Shown here: piece by piece, positions 25,211 through 35,500 of the stretch
Layout of the letters: the number at the start of each line of letters is the position of its first letter
Position numbering within the stretch: the first letter of the stretch is position 1
Assembly (NCBI GenBank): GCA_029981855.1
Contig: JARRCS010000008.1
Location: 34,055 to 98,054 of the forward strand
Length of the DNA stretch: 64,000 nt
Reading direction: 5' to 3'
Source of the DNA: Halanaerobiales bacterium
GTDB taxonomy: Bacteria; Bacillota; Halanaerobiia; Halanaerobiales; DTU029
Position numbers and translations under genes: made by a program
Notes under the pieces: generated by a model
Told to the model about the DNA's origin: nothing
Database searches by the model: none
Seen by the model: the letters and a program-made list of their open reading frames with translations, nothing else

Positions 25211-26986
25211 TCATCGTTGGCTTACCCCGAGGAGTGTCAAGAGCCCCGGTTTGATCTGGGCTTTAACTTCCATAATCTTTCCGGTAGTTCTGAACCCCCG
25301 GATGACATTGAAACTTTCCTTTTCCGTTATTTCAACCGGTATATTCCTGAACGGGCTGCGCTTTTCCGTCCATTTACGGGCAAGTTTGGTTGCCTCTTCT
25401 AAGGTAAACCGGCTTCCGGGTTTAATCTTGCGGTGAATACCGGCCTCAATAATATCAACATAGCCTTGAGCCGTATCGGCGTGGACGGTGGTTTCTAGTG
25501 TTGGCCGGGCACAGGCGGCTCCTACAGCATTGGCCACTCCTGAGTAAGGAATTACCTCTTCACTGTAGCCAAGGCGGGATGCTAATTCCCGGGTAAAGGC
25601 CTTGGCCGGTCCTCCCATGCTGATTATCATCCGGGGTCTGATCCGCGAGGCCGCTAACAGCTCATGGATGGTATAAACCGGGCGGTTTTCCAGTGAGGAA
25701 AGAATATCTTCTATCTCCTTGCCGATTCTGGCCGATATTTCGGCTATAATACCTTCGGCTACTTTTATGGCCTTTTCCCGGGGGGAGGCCGGTTCAGTCC
25801 GGTGGGCACCAACTTCAGATCTGCCCGGCCTCTCCTGCTGCCAATTAATTTTATCATATAACGGTAACAGAGCCTTCAGGGCTGTTTCCCGGTTAAATTG
25901 CACGCTCTCCCCATTAAACTGGGCCTTCTCCCTAATCTTACCAAGAACTAGCAGGGCATCGGTGGGAGTCGGAGCAGGACCACCACGGGCTGCTGCCGGC
26001 CCAAGCCTCCGGGGGCCGACCTTGATCCGGCCTTCTACAACCCGGACTTCGCTATCTCCTCCCCGGGGGACAGAGCGGGTATAGAGACCCCGAACTAAAG
26101 TTGGTAGACCGGCAATCTCAATTCCCCGGGGCATAAAAACCGGTACTCCCTCAATGAAGAGGCCAATATCGGTAGTTGTCCCTCCAATATCAAGGACCAG
26201 GCAGGTATCCTGATGATTGCTTAGAGCCAGGGTCCCCATGATACTTGCCGCTGGACCGGAATTTACTGTAGCAATGGGCTTCTCTTTTGATTCCGCAAGA
26301 GGGATGGTACCTCCGTCACATTTTAATAAAAAGAGCGGTGCTGTTATTTTTCTCTGCTCTAATGCCTTCCTGATTGCTCTGATAAAGTCAAGATGCACCG
26401 GGGTAATGGCTGCATTAAAATAGGCGGTGGCTACCCGCCGGGGAAAATTCAGGCCTCCGGAGAGTCTATGACCAACAGTTATTTGCTGAAATTTAAACTC
26501 CTCAGCGTATTTTTTGACTTCCAGTTCCTGAGACGGATTACGGATGGAGAATTTACCGACAATAGCCAGATTGCTGATTCCGGCCGAGTGGTATTTCTTC
26601 AGGGCCTGTTTTATTTCACTTCCGGAAAGAGGTTTGACCTCTTGGCCGCGGTGGTTTATGTAACCGGAGAGAATCGCATTTTCGTCACCGAACTGCAGGT
26701 ATTCCGGGTTTAGACCCGGACCGGGAATTAAGATCAGGCCTACCGGTTGATATTTTTTCTCGACTAAAGTATTTGTAGCCAGGGTGGTGCTTAAAACGAT
26801 CCGCTCTATTTTCTGTCTGTCTGCTCCGGAGATTAAGCTATCCAGAACCCGGAGAATGGAGTTTTTAAGATCCTCTTGGTCGGTCATAACCTTGGAGGTT
26901 CTGGCAATTTTATAGTTTTTGGCTAAATCTGAAACCAGTAAAACACCATCTGTATGGGTTCCACCAACATCTATTCCTATTATCAT
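25211..26986 (-). CDS. Hydantoinase A/oxoprolinase family protein
   Basis: 591 aa. Starts with the actin-fold phosphate motif G-I-D-V-G-G-T-H-T-D-G and contains L-D-I-G-G-T-T-T-D-I-G, N-S-G-P-A-A-S-I-M-G, and M-G-G-P-A-K near the C-terminus, all typical of the HyuA ATP-dependent cyclic-amide hydrolase family. No HyuB partner is visible, so it may be one of the stand-alone paralogues often found beside tetrahydromethanopterin-type or unknown genes. Substrate is not assignable. An Arg/Pro-rich stretch around residues 315-345 looks like an unstructured insert. Confidence 0.87.
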   Translation of the reverse strand: MIIGIDVGGTHTDGVLLVSDLAKNYKIARTSKVMTDQEDLKNSILRVLDSLISGADRQKIERIVLSTTLATNTLVEKKYQPVGLILIPGPGLNPEYLQFGDENAILSGYINHRGQEVKPLSGSEIKQALKKYHSAGISNLAIVGKFSIRNPSQELEVKKYAEEFKFQQITVGHRLSGGLNFPRRVATAYFNAAITPVHLDFIRAIRKALEQRKITAPLFLLKCDGGTIPLAESKEKPIATVNSGPAASIMGTLALSNHQDTCLVLDIGGTTTDIGLFIEGVPVFMPRGIEIAGLPTLVRGLYTRSVPRGGDSEVRVVEGRIKVGPRRLGPAAARGGPAPTPTDALLVLGKIREKAQFNGESVQFNRETALKALLPLYDKINWQQERPGRSEVGAHRTEPASPREKAIKVAEGIIAEISARIGKEIEDILSSLENRPVYTIHELLAASRIRPRMIISMGGPAKAFTRELASRLGYSEEVIPYSGVANAVGAACARPTLETTVHADTAQGYVDIIEAGIHRKIKPGSRFTLEEATKLARKWTEKRSPFRNIPVEITEKESFNVIRGFRTTGKIMEVKAQIKPGLLTLLGVSQR

Positions 26987-27176
26987 TCGGATAACCCCCG
27001 ATTGCTGAGAAGAGTATTTTCTTTATATCTAGTAAATTATCCACAGATGAATCTGTGGCATAATTTACGACATCAACAAATTTACCTATTAAATGATTAT
27101 GACAAAGCTAATTTGTTTAACATATTTCCAATCTTAACTATATCTCAATCAGGGTTAGATTGCAAGTATTGAGGAC

Positions 27177-27206
27177 TTGAACATCGGGCAAATCTTATAA
27201 TATAAT
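27177..27206 (+). promoter_or_regulatory. Candidate promoter of the unknown-pair/Wadjet block
   Basis: TTGAAC, 18 bp, TATAAT. It lies about 235 bp before the first gene, and the leader would contain the dispersed palindromic repeat at 27235. No other good promoter was noticed before that gene. The 26987-27440 spacer is otherwise AT-rich without recognised features; the hydantoinase promoter must lie at its left end. Confidence 0.5.
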
Positions 27207-27234
27207 ATTGATAGAGGAATAATTTAAAACTATT

Positions 27235-27352
27235 AGGAAATTCCTTTTTGAGAACTGTAAATAGATGTTTCTGATCGAGTGTAAACATTTCTCCAATATC
27301 TATTTATAATTATTACCGATATTACCGAACGGAAGTGAGCTATTTAAGCTAT
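27235..27352 (+). repeat. Dispersed palindromic repeat, full copy in the leader of the 27441 gene
   Basis: AGGAAATTCCTTTTT, then arm AACTGTAAATAGATGTTTC, then a central segment, then CCAATATCTATTTATAATT, then ACCGAACGGAAGTGAG. Arms are inverted repeats with several mismatches. Shares the left half with 63884, and the right half with 12664 and 29955. Confidence 0.75.
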
Positions 27353-27440
27353 TAGTTTAACGATATAATTAATGACTTAGAAGAAGAAGGTTAGAGGGTA
27401 TTTGTCATTACCATTGAGTAAGCTGGAAAGGGGGAGAGTG

Positions 27441-28178
27441 ATGAATAGCAGAGAAAGGATCAAATACGCCCTGGAGGAGACTGAGATTTTAAAATTTCCG
27501 GGCAACTTAATTTCTACCTTCAAACCGACTACCCTGCACTACTACGTTCTGGCCGAGCCGGCCTATCTGGAGGTCTTTAAGAATGAAGGTCCGGAAACGA
27601 AGATCAGGGAGGGGAGGATAACCTGGGAAAAACCTAAGCTGCTTACCCCCGGTTATCTATTGCAGATGGAAGGATTTAGCGAAGAGGCCAGAAAGGCCCT
27701 GCAGATTTTAGCTAGACAGCATCCCGATATGGCCGGGCTACTTTACAGGATGAGATATAAAAAGGAGTCACAGAGAACGGTAACTGTATCCCGGACTATT
27801 AAGGATACCTTCAGGAGATTGAAGGATGAGCTTAAGGAAAAGGATGATTTTTTGACCGTGATTATCAAGGGGGTTGATGAGCTCTGGGATGTTTCTCTAA
27901 TGAAGTTTATCCAAGAACTTATTGTGAAAAGTGCCTATCAATCTCAATTTCCCTATTATACTAATCTGGGTATGCTAAGGATGGATGAAGGGGGCTATGC
28001 GGTTGTTACCCGTAATCTGGAGGGCCTTCCCATTGCTGCCAGGGACGAGATAGAGCAGATGTTTGATCAGGTAAAGAGAGGAGAGCTTGATCCTGCCAAA
28101 TTAAAGCAGGAACTGGATAGATGGGGTGTTTTCCCCGCCTATGAAGACAGGTTCTTTGATCTTTTCAGGAAGGAGTGA
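27441..28178 (+). CDS. Unrecognised 245-aa protein, first gene of the Wadjet-linked block
   Basis: I do not recognise a characterised family. The protein is soluble, with no membrane segment or signal. Notable parts: an N-terminal F-K-P-T-T-L-H-Y-Y-V-L-A-E-P-A-Y segment, a central V-I-I-K-G-V-D-E-L-W-D-V-S-L-M-K-F motif, and a C-terminal charged R-G-E-L-D-P-A-K-L-K-Q-E-L-D-R-W-G. Similar unnamed proteins may exist in other anaerobic Firmicutes, but I cannot confirm this here. ATG 27441 follows GGGGGAG; the frame also extends upstream to 27402. It ends 6 bp before the next gene, so the two are almost certainly cotranscribed. Confidence 0.8.
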   Translation: MNSRERIKYALEETEILKFPGNLISTFKPTTLHYYVLAEPAYLEVFKNEGPETKIREGRITWEKPKLLTPGYLLQMEGFSEEARKALQILARQHPDMAGLLYRMRYKKESQRTVTVSRTIKDTFRRLKDELKEKDDFLTVIIKGVDELWDVSLMKFIQELIVKSAYQSQFPYYTNLGMLRMDEGGYAVVTRNLEGLPIAARDEIEQMFDQVKRGELDPAKLKQELDRWGVFPAYEDRFFDLFRKE

Positions 28179-28184
28179 TTGCAG

Positions 28185-28784
28185 GTGAAGAGGATTAAGA
28201 GTGCTTTTGAAATTGCTATGGAGAAGGCAAATCAGATTGATGATCATCTGACCCCTGAGGAAGAGAGGTTGGTCAAACGGGAGCAATTGAAACCCTTACT
28301 GGCCAGGTTTTATAAGGGGGAGATTGACGCTGAGGGGCTATGGCAGAATTTGAAGGAAGAGCAGGATTGTGAAGTACTTGAAGAGGCCCAGCTATTATTG
28401 ATCGACTCTCTTGGGCTACGAACCCCTGAGGAGCAGTTCAAAAGGAGGAAAGAGGCTATCCTGGCCATAGAAACCCTCAAGGAGGAACAGAACAGTTCCT
28501 TTCTGGAGCAGATTCTTAATCAAGTCCATAGCCTGCAGGAGAAATATACCAGGGAAAGGAAGAGAATAAACGATCTGCTGGAAAAGGAAATAAAAAATAA
28601 CTCCCAGATGAGGATGAGACCGGTCCGGACGCAGGATGGTAAAACTGTGATGAAACTGGAATCGGCCATTGATGAAAAGACGGAACGGAGGTTTAAGAAT
28701 AGCCTTACCGAACTGGAGGCCAGGTCCGGAGAGATGTTCAACCGGCTGCTGAAGGAGTTAAAAGGGATTATCCAAAATAACTGA
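28185..28784 (+). CDS. Unrecognised 199-aa helical protein
   Basis: Highly charged and predicted helical throughout, with coiled-coil character at about residues 105-135. It starts M-K-R-I-K-S-A-F-E-I-A-M-E-K-A, a pattern I associate only loosely with small uncharacterised proteins of clostridia and spirochaetes. GTG 28185 is chosen because AGGAG (28171-28175) is 9 nt away; the TTG at 28179 would be too close. It follows the previous gene by 6 bp and precedes jetD by 108 bp on the same strand. Whether it takes part in the SMC system is unknown. Confidence 0.78.
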   Translation: MKRIKSAFEIAMEKANQIDDHLTPEEERLVKREQLKPLLARFYKGEIDAEGLWQNLKEEQDCEVLEEAQLLLIDSLGLRTPEEQFKRRKEAILAIETLKEEQNSSFLEQILNQVHSLQEKYTRERKRINDLLEKEIKNNSQMRMRPVRTQDGKTVMKLESAIDEKTERRFKNSLTELEARSGEMFNRLLKELKGIIQNN

Positions 28785-28891
28785 TTGGAGCGGGAACTGA
28801 TGTCAGTTGAGATCTACTACCGGGGCTGAAAAAATCAGTCAAGAATTAAAAAAAGGAGAAGAGAAATTTTACGAAAAAATGTGGTGGGATT

Positions 28892-29956
28892 ATGCGCAAC
28901 AAGGTAGAGCGTTTTTTAAGGCTTAATTACCGGAGACGAAAAAAATTTCAACTGGTGGAGCTGGAGGATTTCCTGATCAGAGAATACGGTGGTCAGACCG
29001 GTTATTATGATCACGGTGGTTACAGGCAGCTTGCCCGGGTTTTAAAAGAGTTGGAATTCGAAAATATTATCAGAGAGATAAAGAGTTCACCCCTCAATGG
29101 AAAGATTCCACCCCTGAAGACGAGATGGATCAAGGTCAGTGAGAAGATTGAATCCGCCTGGAAGGAGGGGGAGATCTTCCGGCTCTCCGATCTCCTGGAT
29201 TTAAGCTATTACTTAAATCACCCCCAGGAACAGACAGAGAAAGAGTGGCAGCGAATTCTGAGTATCTACCGCTTTCTTCAGGAAAGAGAAAAACGGGAAT
29301 GGGCGAGTCTGGAGGAGAGGTCTCTGGAGCTTTTCGGGGATGAGAAGTTTCTTTCAGGAAAGGGTAGAAATAAGGATAATAGAATTCTCAGCCGGCTGGG
29401 CCTTACTCCGGAGGACCTTAAAGCCAGAAAGTACGGGCAGATGTTTGTCTACTGGAATAAGGGTGTTAAGGAGATAAAGGAGATACTGATTCTGGAGAAC
29501 CATTCTACCTTTTTTTCCTTTAAAAGGGCTATCGCAGAGGGGATAGCTATATTTGATCTCAACCCTGATGCCCTGATCTTCGGTCAGGGTAAGAGGATAA
29601 TTAAAAGCCTCTCCTTTTTAGAGGAAATAGCCGACCCCGGAGAGGTAAAGCTATATTATTTCGGGGATATAGACCCGGAGGGATTTTTGATTTATCATTC
29701 CTTAAAGGAGAAATACCCCGGGTTTGAGCTAGGATTACATCTCCTTTCCTATAGTGCCCTTATAAAGGCTGCCGGGAGGGATTTTCCCTGTGAGCAGAAG
29801 GGGAGACGGGAGGACCTTGAATTCGTGTTAAGTGAGTTTAGGGAGGGAGGATATCTAAAGGAAACTGAGGAAATAACCAGGATCTGGAATTCGGGCTTAA
29901 GGATTCCCCAGGAGCTGATCACCTACGAATACCTGTTAAAGCTGAAAGATAAATGA
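28892..29956 (+). CDS. jetD: Wadjet nuclease subunit JetD (Toprim-type, DUF2220-like)
   Basis: 354 aa. The N-terminal half is helical and winged-helix-like. The C-terminal half is a Toprim-like nuclease domain with the Glu in I-L-I-L-E-N-H-S-T (E202) and the D-x-D in Y-Y-F-G-D-I-D-P-E-G (D259, D261). JetD is the subunit that cuts plasmid DNA once the SMC motor has extruded it. Only a weak GGTGGG precedes ATG 28892, and upstream the frame is closed by TAA at 28847. It stands before jetABC, separated from them by a palindromic repeat that begins at its stop codon. Confidence 0.87.
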   Translation: MRNKVERFLRLNYRRRKKFQLVELEDFLIREYGGQTGYYDHGGYRQLARVLKELEFENIIREIKSSPLNGKIPPLKTRWIKVSEKIESAWKEGEIFRLSDLLDLSYYLNHPQEQTEKEWQRILSIYRFLQEREKREWASLEERSLELFGDEKFLSGKGRNKDNRILSRLGLTPEDLKARKYGQMFVYWNKGVKEIKEILILENHSTFFSFKRAIAEGIAIFDLNPDALIFGQGKRIIKSLSFLEEIADPGEVKLYYFGDIDPEGFLIYHSLKEKYPGFELGLHLLSYSALIKAAGRDFPCEQKGRREDLEFVLSEFREGGYLKETEEITRIWNSGLRIPQELITYEYLLKLKDK

Positions 29957-30068
29957 AACTACAAATAGATGTCTCCGATTCACTAAGGCTCATTTATAAA
30001 AAATTTTCAAACATCTTTCCAACATCTATTTGTAGTTATTGCTAAACGGAACTGAGATATTAATTTTA
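29955..30068 (+). repeat. Dispersed palindromic repeat between jetD and jetA
   Basis: AACTACAAATAGATGTCTCC pairs with CAACATCTATTTGTAGTT over about 16 bp across a 40-nt middle, followed by AAACGGAACTGAG and ATTAATTTTA. It begins at the last bases of jetD and ends about 100 bp before jetA. This is the best-preserved pair of arms in the window. Confidence 0.8.
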
Positions 30069-30165
30069 TGCTACTCGCACTGAAACTTTAGTAGATTTTG
30101 AAATGGTGATAGGATAAGGATGAATCATGGTGAATAAGATAAAACAGTAAATAAGGGTGAAGAAG

Positions 30166-31659
30166 ATGGAGAGGGTTTTGACCGGTTTTAAGGATAGATT
30201 AAAAAAGATCAACGCTATCCGGATGCTGGGGACAGGGATGGACGTCGGTACTTTAAATCCCTATGCCCATGAGATAGCCCTCTATCTGTTGCTCAGGGTC
30301 TTCAGAAGGGAGATCACCGATAATCCCAACCGGACCCGGAATGACCTGATCTATATGACGGAGGATATCGTTAAGGAGATGAACCTTGAGGCCTCACTGG
30401 AAGAGATCGAGAGGCTGGTCGACGGAATCTTATGGTTTCAGGACCCAGCCAGGCAGGAGGCTTTTACCTGCCCTCTTTATAATGAAGAGACCGGAGAACA
30501 TGAGGAGTTTGTCTTTAGATACTTAAAGGAAGACCGGGAGCACTCCCACTGGGAAGAGGGTGGGAGTACCGTCTATATGCTCACCGAGACAGCCCAGGAG
30601 ATTATCTTTATCACCCGGGAGATCCTGGAGGAGTTCGGTTTTGATATCGAGCAGTTCTACACCCTGCAGCTGATCAAGAGCGGTAACTTTAATCAGGCCC
30701 AGAATAGTGTCAGCAACCTGATCGCCAGGGTCAGAACTTTGATCAGACGGGAAAAGGACTACAAGCAGGATATTTTGCGTAATCCCCAGATAATTTTCTT
30801 TGATAAGAAACGGAACAGGCGCAGGAGTGAGGAAGAGATTAAGGAGCAGTTTGCCGAAGAGAGAAAGATCTTTGATGATATGTTCTCCTGGAGGGACCGC
30901 TTGTCCAACTTCCCGGACGATAAGAGGGAGGAGGGGGAAAGACTCTTTGAGGAACTGGAGCAGGCCCGGATCCTCCATAACCAGCTGGCCAAACTGGTAA
31001 TCGATAATCTGGCCCTGGAGGTAAAGGTCAGGGTGGAACACCCGGACAGTTTCTGGCAGACCTCTAACCTCACCTTTAAAAAGGATATCTGGCAGAATAT
31101 TATTGTCAAAAAGGGGCTGCCCAGTTTCGACCTGCTGGAGGACCTTCTGACCCCGCTCTTTTCACCGGAGATCGAGTTTATCTACCCCCTGGACTGGGCC
31201 TGGGAGGAGCAGCTTGTTAACCGGGTGGAGGAGGAGTTTACTGAGGAAGAAGAGCCGGTCGAAGAGGAGGAAAAGAGGGAGATTATACCGGTCGACTGGG
31301 GGCTAATTGTTGACCTCTGGCGGCCGGTCTTTGATAGATTATTAACCAGCGGGAGTTTTTCTATTACCGAACTGGGAGATTTAGATGAGATTGAACGGGA
31401 GAGATGGTTAAGCCAGCAGAAGAATATTGAGCTTTTTATGATGTTCGTCATTACCGAGGTTACCCTGATGGAGACGGAGGTTGAATTTGAAGAGATGGAC
31501 GAGAGGTTACTTCTCTTTAATAAACTGTGTCAGCAGGATGATAAATACAGAAAACTTACTGGAAAAACCATCACAGCCGTTAATGAAGTTGAAAAAGAGC
31601 CTTTATTCTGGCATGAATTATATATTTCACCCTACAGGATCTATATCAAGGAGGAATAA
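30166..31659 (+). CDS. jetA: Wadjet kleisin-like subunit JetA
   Basis: 497 aa. Resembles JetA/DUF5716 proteins, the MukF-like kleisin that bridges the SMC heads: N-terminal winged-helix region (N-P-Y-A-H-E-I-A-L-Y-L-L-L-R-V-F-R-R), a helical middle with coiled-coil propensity (about 215-290), an acidic E-E-E-E-P-V-E-E-E-E linker (about 360-375) and a C-terminal helical domain. ATG 30166 is preferred (AAGGGTG 7 nt upstream) over GTG 30157. It ends 5 bp before jetB. Identified by pattern and by its place beside JetB, JetC and JetD. Confidence 0.83.
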   Translation: MERVLTGFKDRLKKINAIRMLGTGMDVGTLNPYAHEIALYLLLRVFRREITDNPNRTRNDLIYMTEDIVKEMNLEASLEEIERLVDGILWFQDPARQEAFTCPLYNEETGEHEEFVFRYLKEDREHSHWEEGGSTVYMLTETAQEIIFITREILEEFGFDIEQFYTLQLIKSGNFNQAQNSVSNLIARVRTLIRREKDYKQDILRNPQIIFFDKKRNRRRSEEEIKEQFAEERKIFDDMFSWRDRLSNFPDDKREEGERLFEELEQARILHNQLAKLVIDNLALEVKVRVEHPDSFWQTSNLTFKKDIWQNIIVKKGLPSFDLLEDLLTPLFSPEIEFIYPLDWAWEEQLVNRVEEEFTEEEEPVEEEEKREIIPVDWGLIVDLWRPVFDRLLTSGSFSITELGDLDEIERERWLSQQKNIELFMMFVITEVTLMETEVEFEEMDERLLLFNKLCQQDDKYRKLTGKTITAVNEVEKEPLFWHELYISPYRIYIKEE

Positions 31660-31664
31660 ATTAG

Positions 31665-32507
31665 ATGTCCATCAGTCTGGAGAGTATTCAGAAGGGTTCG
31701 GCCCTCTTTTTTAATCTAATGAAGGAAAAGATCATTCCTCTGGAAGACACCGGGGCCCAGGAGTTTTTAAATAACCCCGAGATCAGGGAGGTAGTCAAAA
31801 CGATGGCTGCTGAAGCCGGGATGACCGTCTTCAATACCCGGGAGAATATCCACCTGGTTACCAACTCCTATGGCTCCATCTTTGCCAGTTCCTATACCCA
31901 GATGAAGGAAAAGTACAACGGCTTAAAGCGGAAGAAGTACTTTTACCTGGCCAATATCATTATCTGTGTTTTTCTGGCCGAGGTAGATAAGGAGAGCCAT
32001 GTCAGGGTCCGCTGGGAGGAAGAAGGGGTTTCCTATGCCAAGCTGGAGGACCTGGTAACCAATACCCTTAACTCCTGGAAGAAGAGGCAGGAAGAGGAAG
32101 AGACCTTTTCTGAAGAGTGGGGAATAGCCCTGGAGGAGATCGAGAAGCTCTGGAATACCACCTTTTCCCCTTTTAAAGTAAGTAATGTTAACGACCAGAT
32201 CAATGTCACCCAGACTACCGGAAACCGCTACAGTTTTATCTATACGGCCCTGAAACCCCTGGCTGACCAGAAGCTGATTATTAATAATACCAGCGAGCTG
32301 AAGATTATCCCCAAAAATGAGCTCTACGAGCGGCTAGACCGGATCTATCATAATAAGGAGAGATACAGAGAGTTTATTTCTCTAATCGAGAAAACCAGGG
32401 AAGAAAAGAAGAAAGAAGATATAGAGGAAGAGAGAAAAAAGGGAACCAGGGGCAAGGGGGAAATAATGGAAAGCAGGGGGGAGATGGAAGATGCCGAGGT
32501 TAACTAA
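31665..32507 (+). CDS. jetB: Wadjet MukE-like subunit JetB
   Basis: 280 aa, resembling DUF6063/JetB proteins: two winged-helix-like parts and a basic, disordered C-terminal tail of about 40 residues rich in Lys, Glu and Arg. The MukE-type subunit binds the kleisin and DNA. AAGGAGG precedes ATG, and the last 17 nt overlap jetC, showing translational coupling. Family assignment rests on size, order and local sequence character, so it is a little less certain than jetC and jetD. Confidence 0.78.
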   Translation: MSISLESIQKGSALFFNLMKEKIIPLEDTGAQEFLNNPEIREVVKTMAAEAGMTVFNTRENIHLVTNSYGSIFASSYTQMKEKYNGLKRKKYFYLANIIICVFLAEVDKESHVRVRWEEEGVSYAKLEDLVTNTLNSWKKRQEEEETFSEEWGIALEEIEKLWNTTFSPFKVSNVNDQINVTQTTGNRYSFIYTALKPLADQKLIINNTSELKIIPKNELYERLDRIYHNKERYREFISLIEKTREEKKKEDIEEERKKGTRGKGEIMESRGEMEDAEVN

Positions 32508-35500
32508 GATCAGGATTGTCGGGAACAGGTATGATAATTTTAAGAAACACCATGAGAACTCCATCTTTAATCTAACCAGAGATGGAGAGCCCGACCATAC
32601 CCTCTTTACCCTGAAGAACGGCAGCGGGAAGGGGGTAATGATGCAGCTCATCTCCCAGATCGTTCTGCCGGAAACCAGATGGGGCAGCAATAACGGGAGC
32701 AAGGTCACGGCCATGTTCTATAACCGCTATAAGAATTTTGTCCCCTATACCTTCCATGTTATGCTGGAATGGAAACTGGATACCACCCCCGAGCGGTGGT
32801 TGATTACCGGTATCTGTATGACGGCTAATAAGCGCAATACCGGTAAGGATGAAGAGGAGGAAGAGAAGGTAGGTGTTCAGTACTTCCTCTATACCTATGA
32901 GCATAACAATAACGGTGTCTTTACTCTTGAGAATATTCCGGCCTATGATAAGTCCAGGCAGAGGGTGGTCCCCTATGACGAATTTGAGAGGTTTATCTCC
33001 GAAAATAGAAAATACTTCAGGAAGTACTCTAAGACCGCTGCCCGGAGGACCAATTCCGATTACTATCAGTACTTAAAGAGTAACGGCATTTACCGCTCAG
33101 AATGGGAGATTCTGAAACTGATCAATAAGGCCGAGGGTGGCATGGGGGAGTACTTTGCCAAATCAGGTGACAACAAGGCTGTCTTCGATAACCTGATTAT
33201 CCCGGCCATCTCGGAGAATATGTATAACCAGTCTGAGGAATACAGGGATGCCCTCAAGGAGATCTTCAGAAGCAATCTCACTATTACCAGAAAACTTCCC
33301 GTTCTGCTGGCCCGGGAGGAGGATTATAAGAATCTCCTGATCATGCTCGAACCCTTAATTGAGGATGCCGGGCTGGGGGTTAGATATCAAGAACGGCTGC
33401 AAAGATGTATCGATGATGGTAATAACCTCTATCAGACCTTTAATAATATCTTTAGATCCCTGGAAACGGAGCTGAAGAAGAGCGAACAGGAGAAGGCCAG
33501 GGCCCTGGAGGAAAAAAGGGAGCTTGCCTTTCAGAGGGATAACCTGGAATATGCCCGGAAGAATAAGGAGATGCAGCTCTTAGAGAAGCAGAGAATGGAG
33601 TGGGAAAGAGAGGTAAGGTCCTTGGAGGAGGAGATTGCTAATCTTGAGGAAGAGGAGAAGAGATATGAGCTTAATAAGCTGATCATTCCCCTGGAGAGGG
33701 CAATTAAGGAGAAGGAGAACAAGCTTAAATTAAGGGAGACCCTGACTGCCAGCCTTAATATTAAGGAACTTAAGGAAGTGATGGAGACCCTCGACCGGGA
33801 GATTGAGGCGGAGTGGGAGAATACCTCTGCCCTCTGGACCGGTCTGACCGAAAAACATACTGCTTACTTAAATTTCCTTAAGTCCCGGGAGCAGGAGCTA
33901 AAAAAAAGTAGAGCTAAACTGCAGGAGAAGATTAACCGGATTGAGGTTAATATCAAGGCCTTTGAGGACCGTTTAAAGGATTTTAAGGCTAAGGAAAGAG
34001 AGCTGAGCGGGGAGTTTAACCCCTTGCAGCTTCAGGTCCCGGGGGTACTACTGGAAGAACTGGAAGGTGATTATGAGAAAGAGGAAGAAAAAGCCCTTGA
34101 ACTGACAGAAGAGCTCACCGCTTTAAGCTCCAAAATAGAAGAGTTAAAGGTAAGCAAACTGGAAAATGACTTCAAATTAAAGCGTCTGCAAGAGGAGAGG
34201 GATTCCCTGACCGGGAGATATGAGGAGAGAAAGGGAGAGGAAGAGGTCCTCTTTAAGAAAATCCTTCTTGCCCTTAACCTGGATGAATTTCAGGAGGTCT
34301 ATCAGGAGACCTGGTTAAAGAAAAAACAGGGAGCCGTAAGCGACCTCATCAGGGAAAAGGAGGAGAGATTGACCGCACTCCAGAAAGAACTCTGGGAGAA
34401 TAATATCGACCTCAGTTTGAATGACGGGGATTTCTGGATTGCCAGTAATGACCTGCTCTCACTGCGGGAGAAAATTATCGAGACCGGGGTCAAGGTGGAG
34501 TTCGGAAGTAAGTTTCTCCTGTCACTACCGGAGGAAGAACGTTCGGCAACCCTTGACAGTTTCCCCCTGCTCCCCTACGGGTTAGTAATCTTACAGGAGA
34601 AGGACTGGGAGGTTATCGAGAGCAATCTAGCAGAAGATATCTTTCTCCACTCCGGTATACCGGTCTTTATCCGTTCGGAGATGAATCAGGTCTACCAGCA
34701 GAACTTCCGCCTGGTTGAGAATAAGGCTGAGGAGCTGGCCATTAATAGAGAGGCCTTTGCAACCTGGAAGAGAGGGCTTGCCGTTAAAAGCAAAAAACTG
34801 CTGGCAGCTATTGAATCCGTAAGGAATAATCTGGATAAACTAAGGGAGCTTTTAAATGAAATCAGGGAGATATTAAAGAAGGAGAGCTCGGTCAGCCTGA
34901 ATCAACAGCTACAAGAGCTTCAGCTCGATATCAATAAGGTTGAGGATAAGGGCAAGGACCTGGCCGGTAAGATTCAGAAGATGGAGGAAGAACTTAACCG
35001 GCTTGAGGAGAGAAGGGGGAAATTAGCAGAAAAACATAAGCTTACTGCAGAAAGGATTAAGGTAATTAAGGATTTTATTGCTTTCAAGGATAAGATTGAG
35101 GCAGAGAGAGAGGAGATCACCCGGGAGAAGGAGAGTTTAAAGGAATATCAGGCCAGAGAAAAGGAAGTGCAGGAAGAGCTGGATATTCTCGCCGATAAAT
35201 TTAAGGAGGAAGAGATAGATTTCCGAACCTGGAAGCGGGAGGTTGAACTAAAGCTTAAAGATATCCGGGAGGTTGTGCAGGAGGCCTACTTAAAGGAGGC
35301 AGCTATAACCCCCCTAGAGATAGAGAGCAAGCCTGAGTATTCTGAGCCCGGTGGGGATAACCTCTTTCTCAAGCTGGAGAAGAGAAGGTCCTTAAATGCC
35401 AGGCTGGAAGAGAAGAATAACCGCATCGGGATTGTCAATAACGAGATCAAGCATTTGGAGAAGGATATTACCGAATACAGAGAGGAGTTAGCAAAAAGAG

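Noticed and set aside
25719..26713. Plus-strand frames opposite the hydantoinase gene
   Set aside because: Low-complexity translations rich in Arg, Pro and Ser and no start signals; the minus-strand frame has the family motifs.
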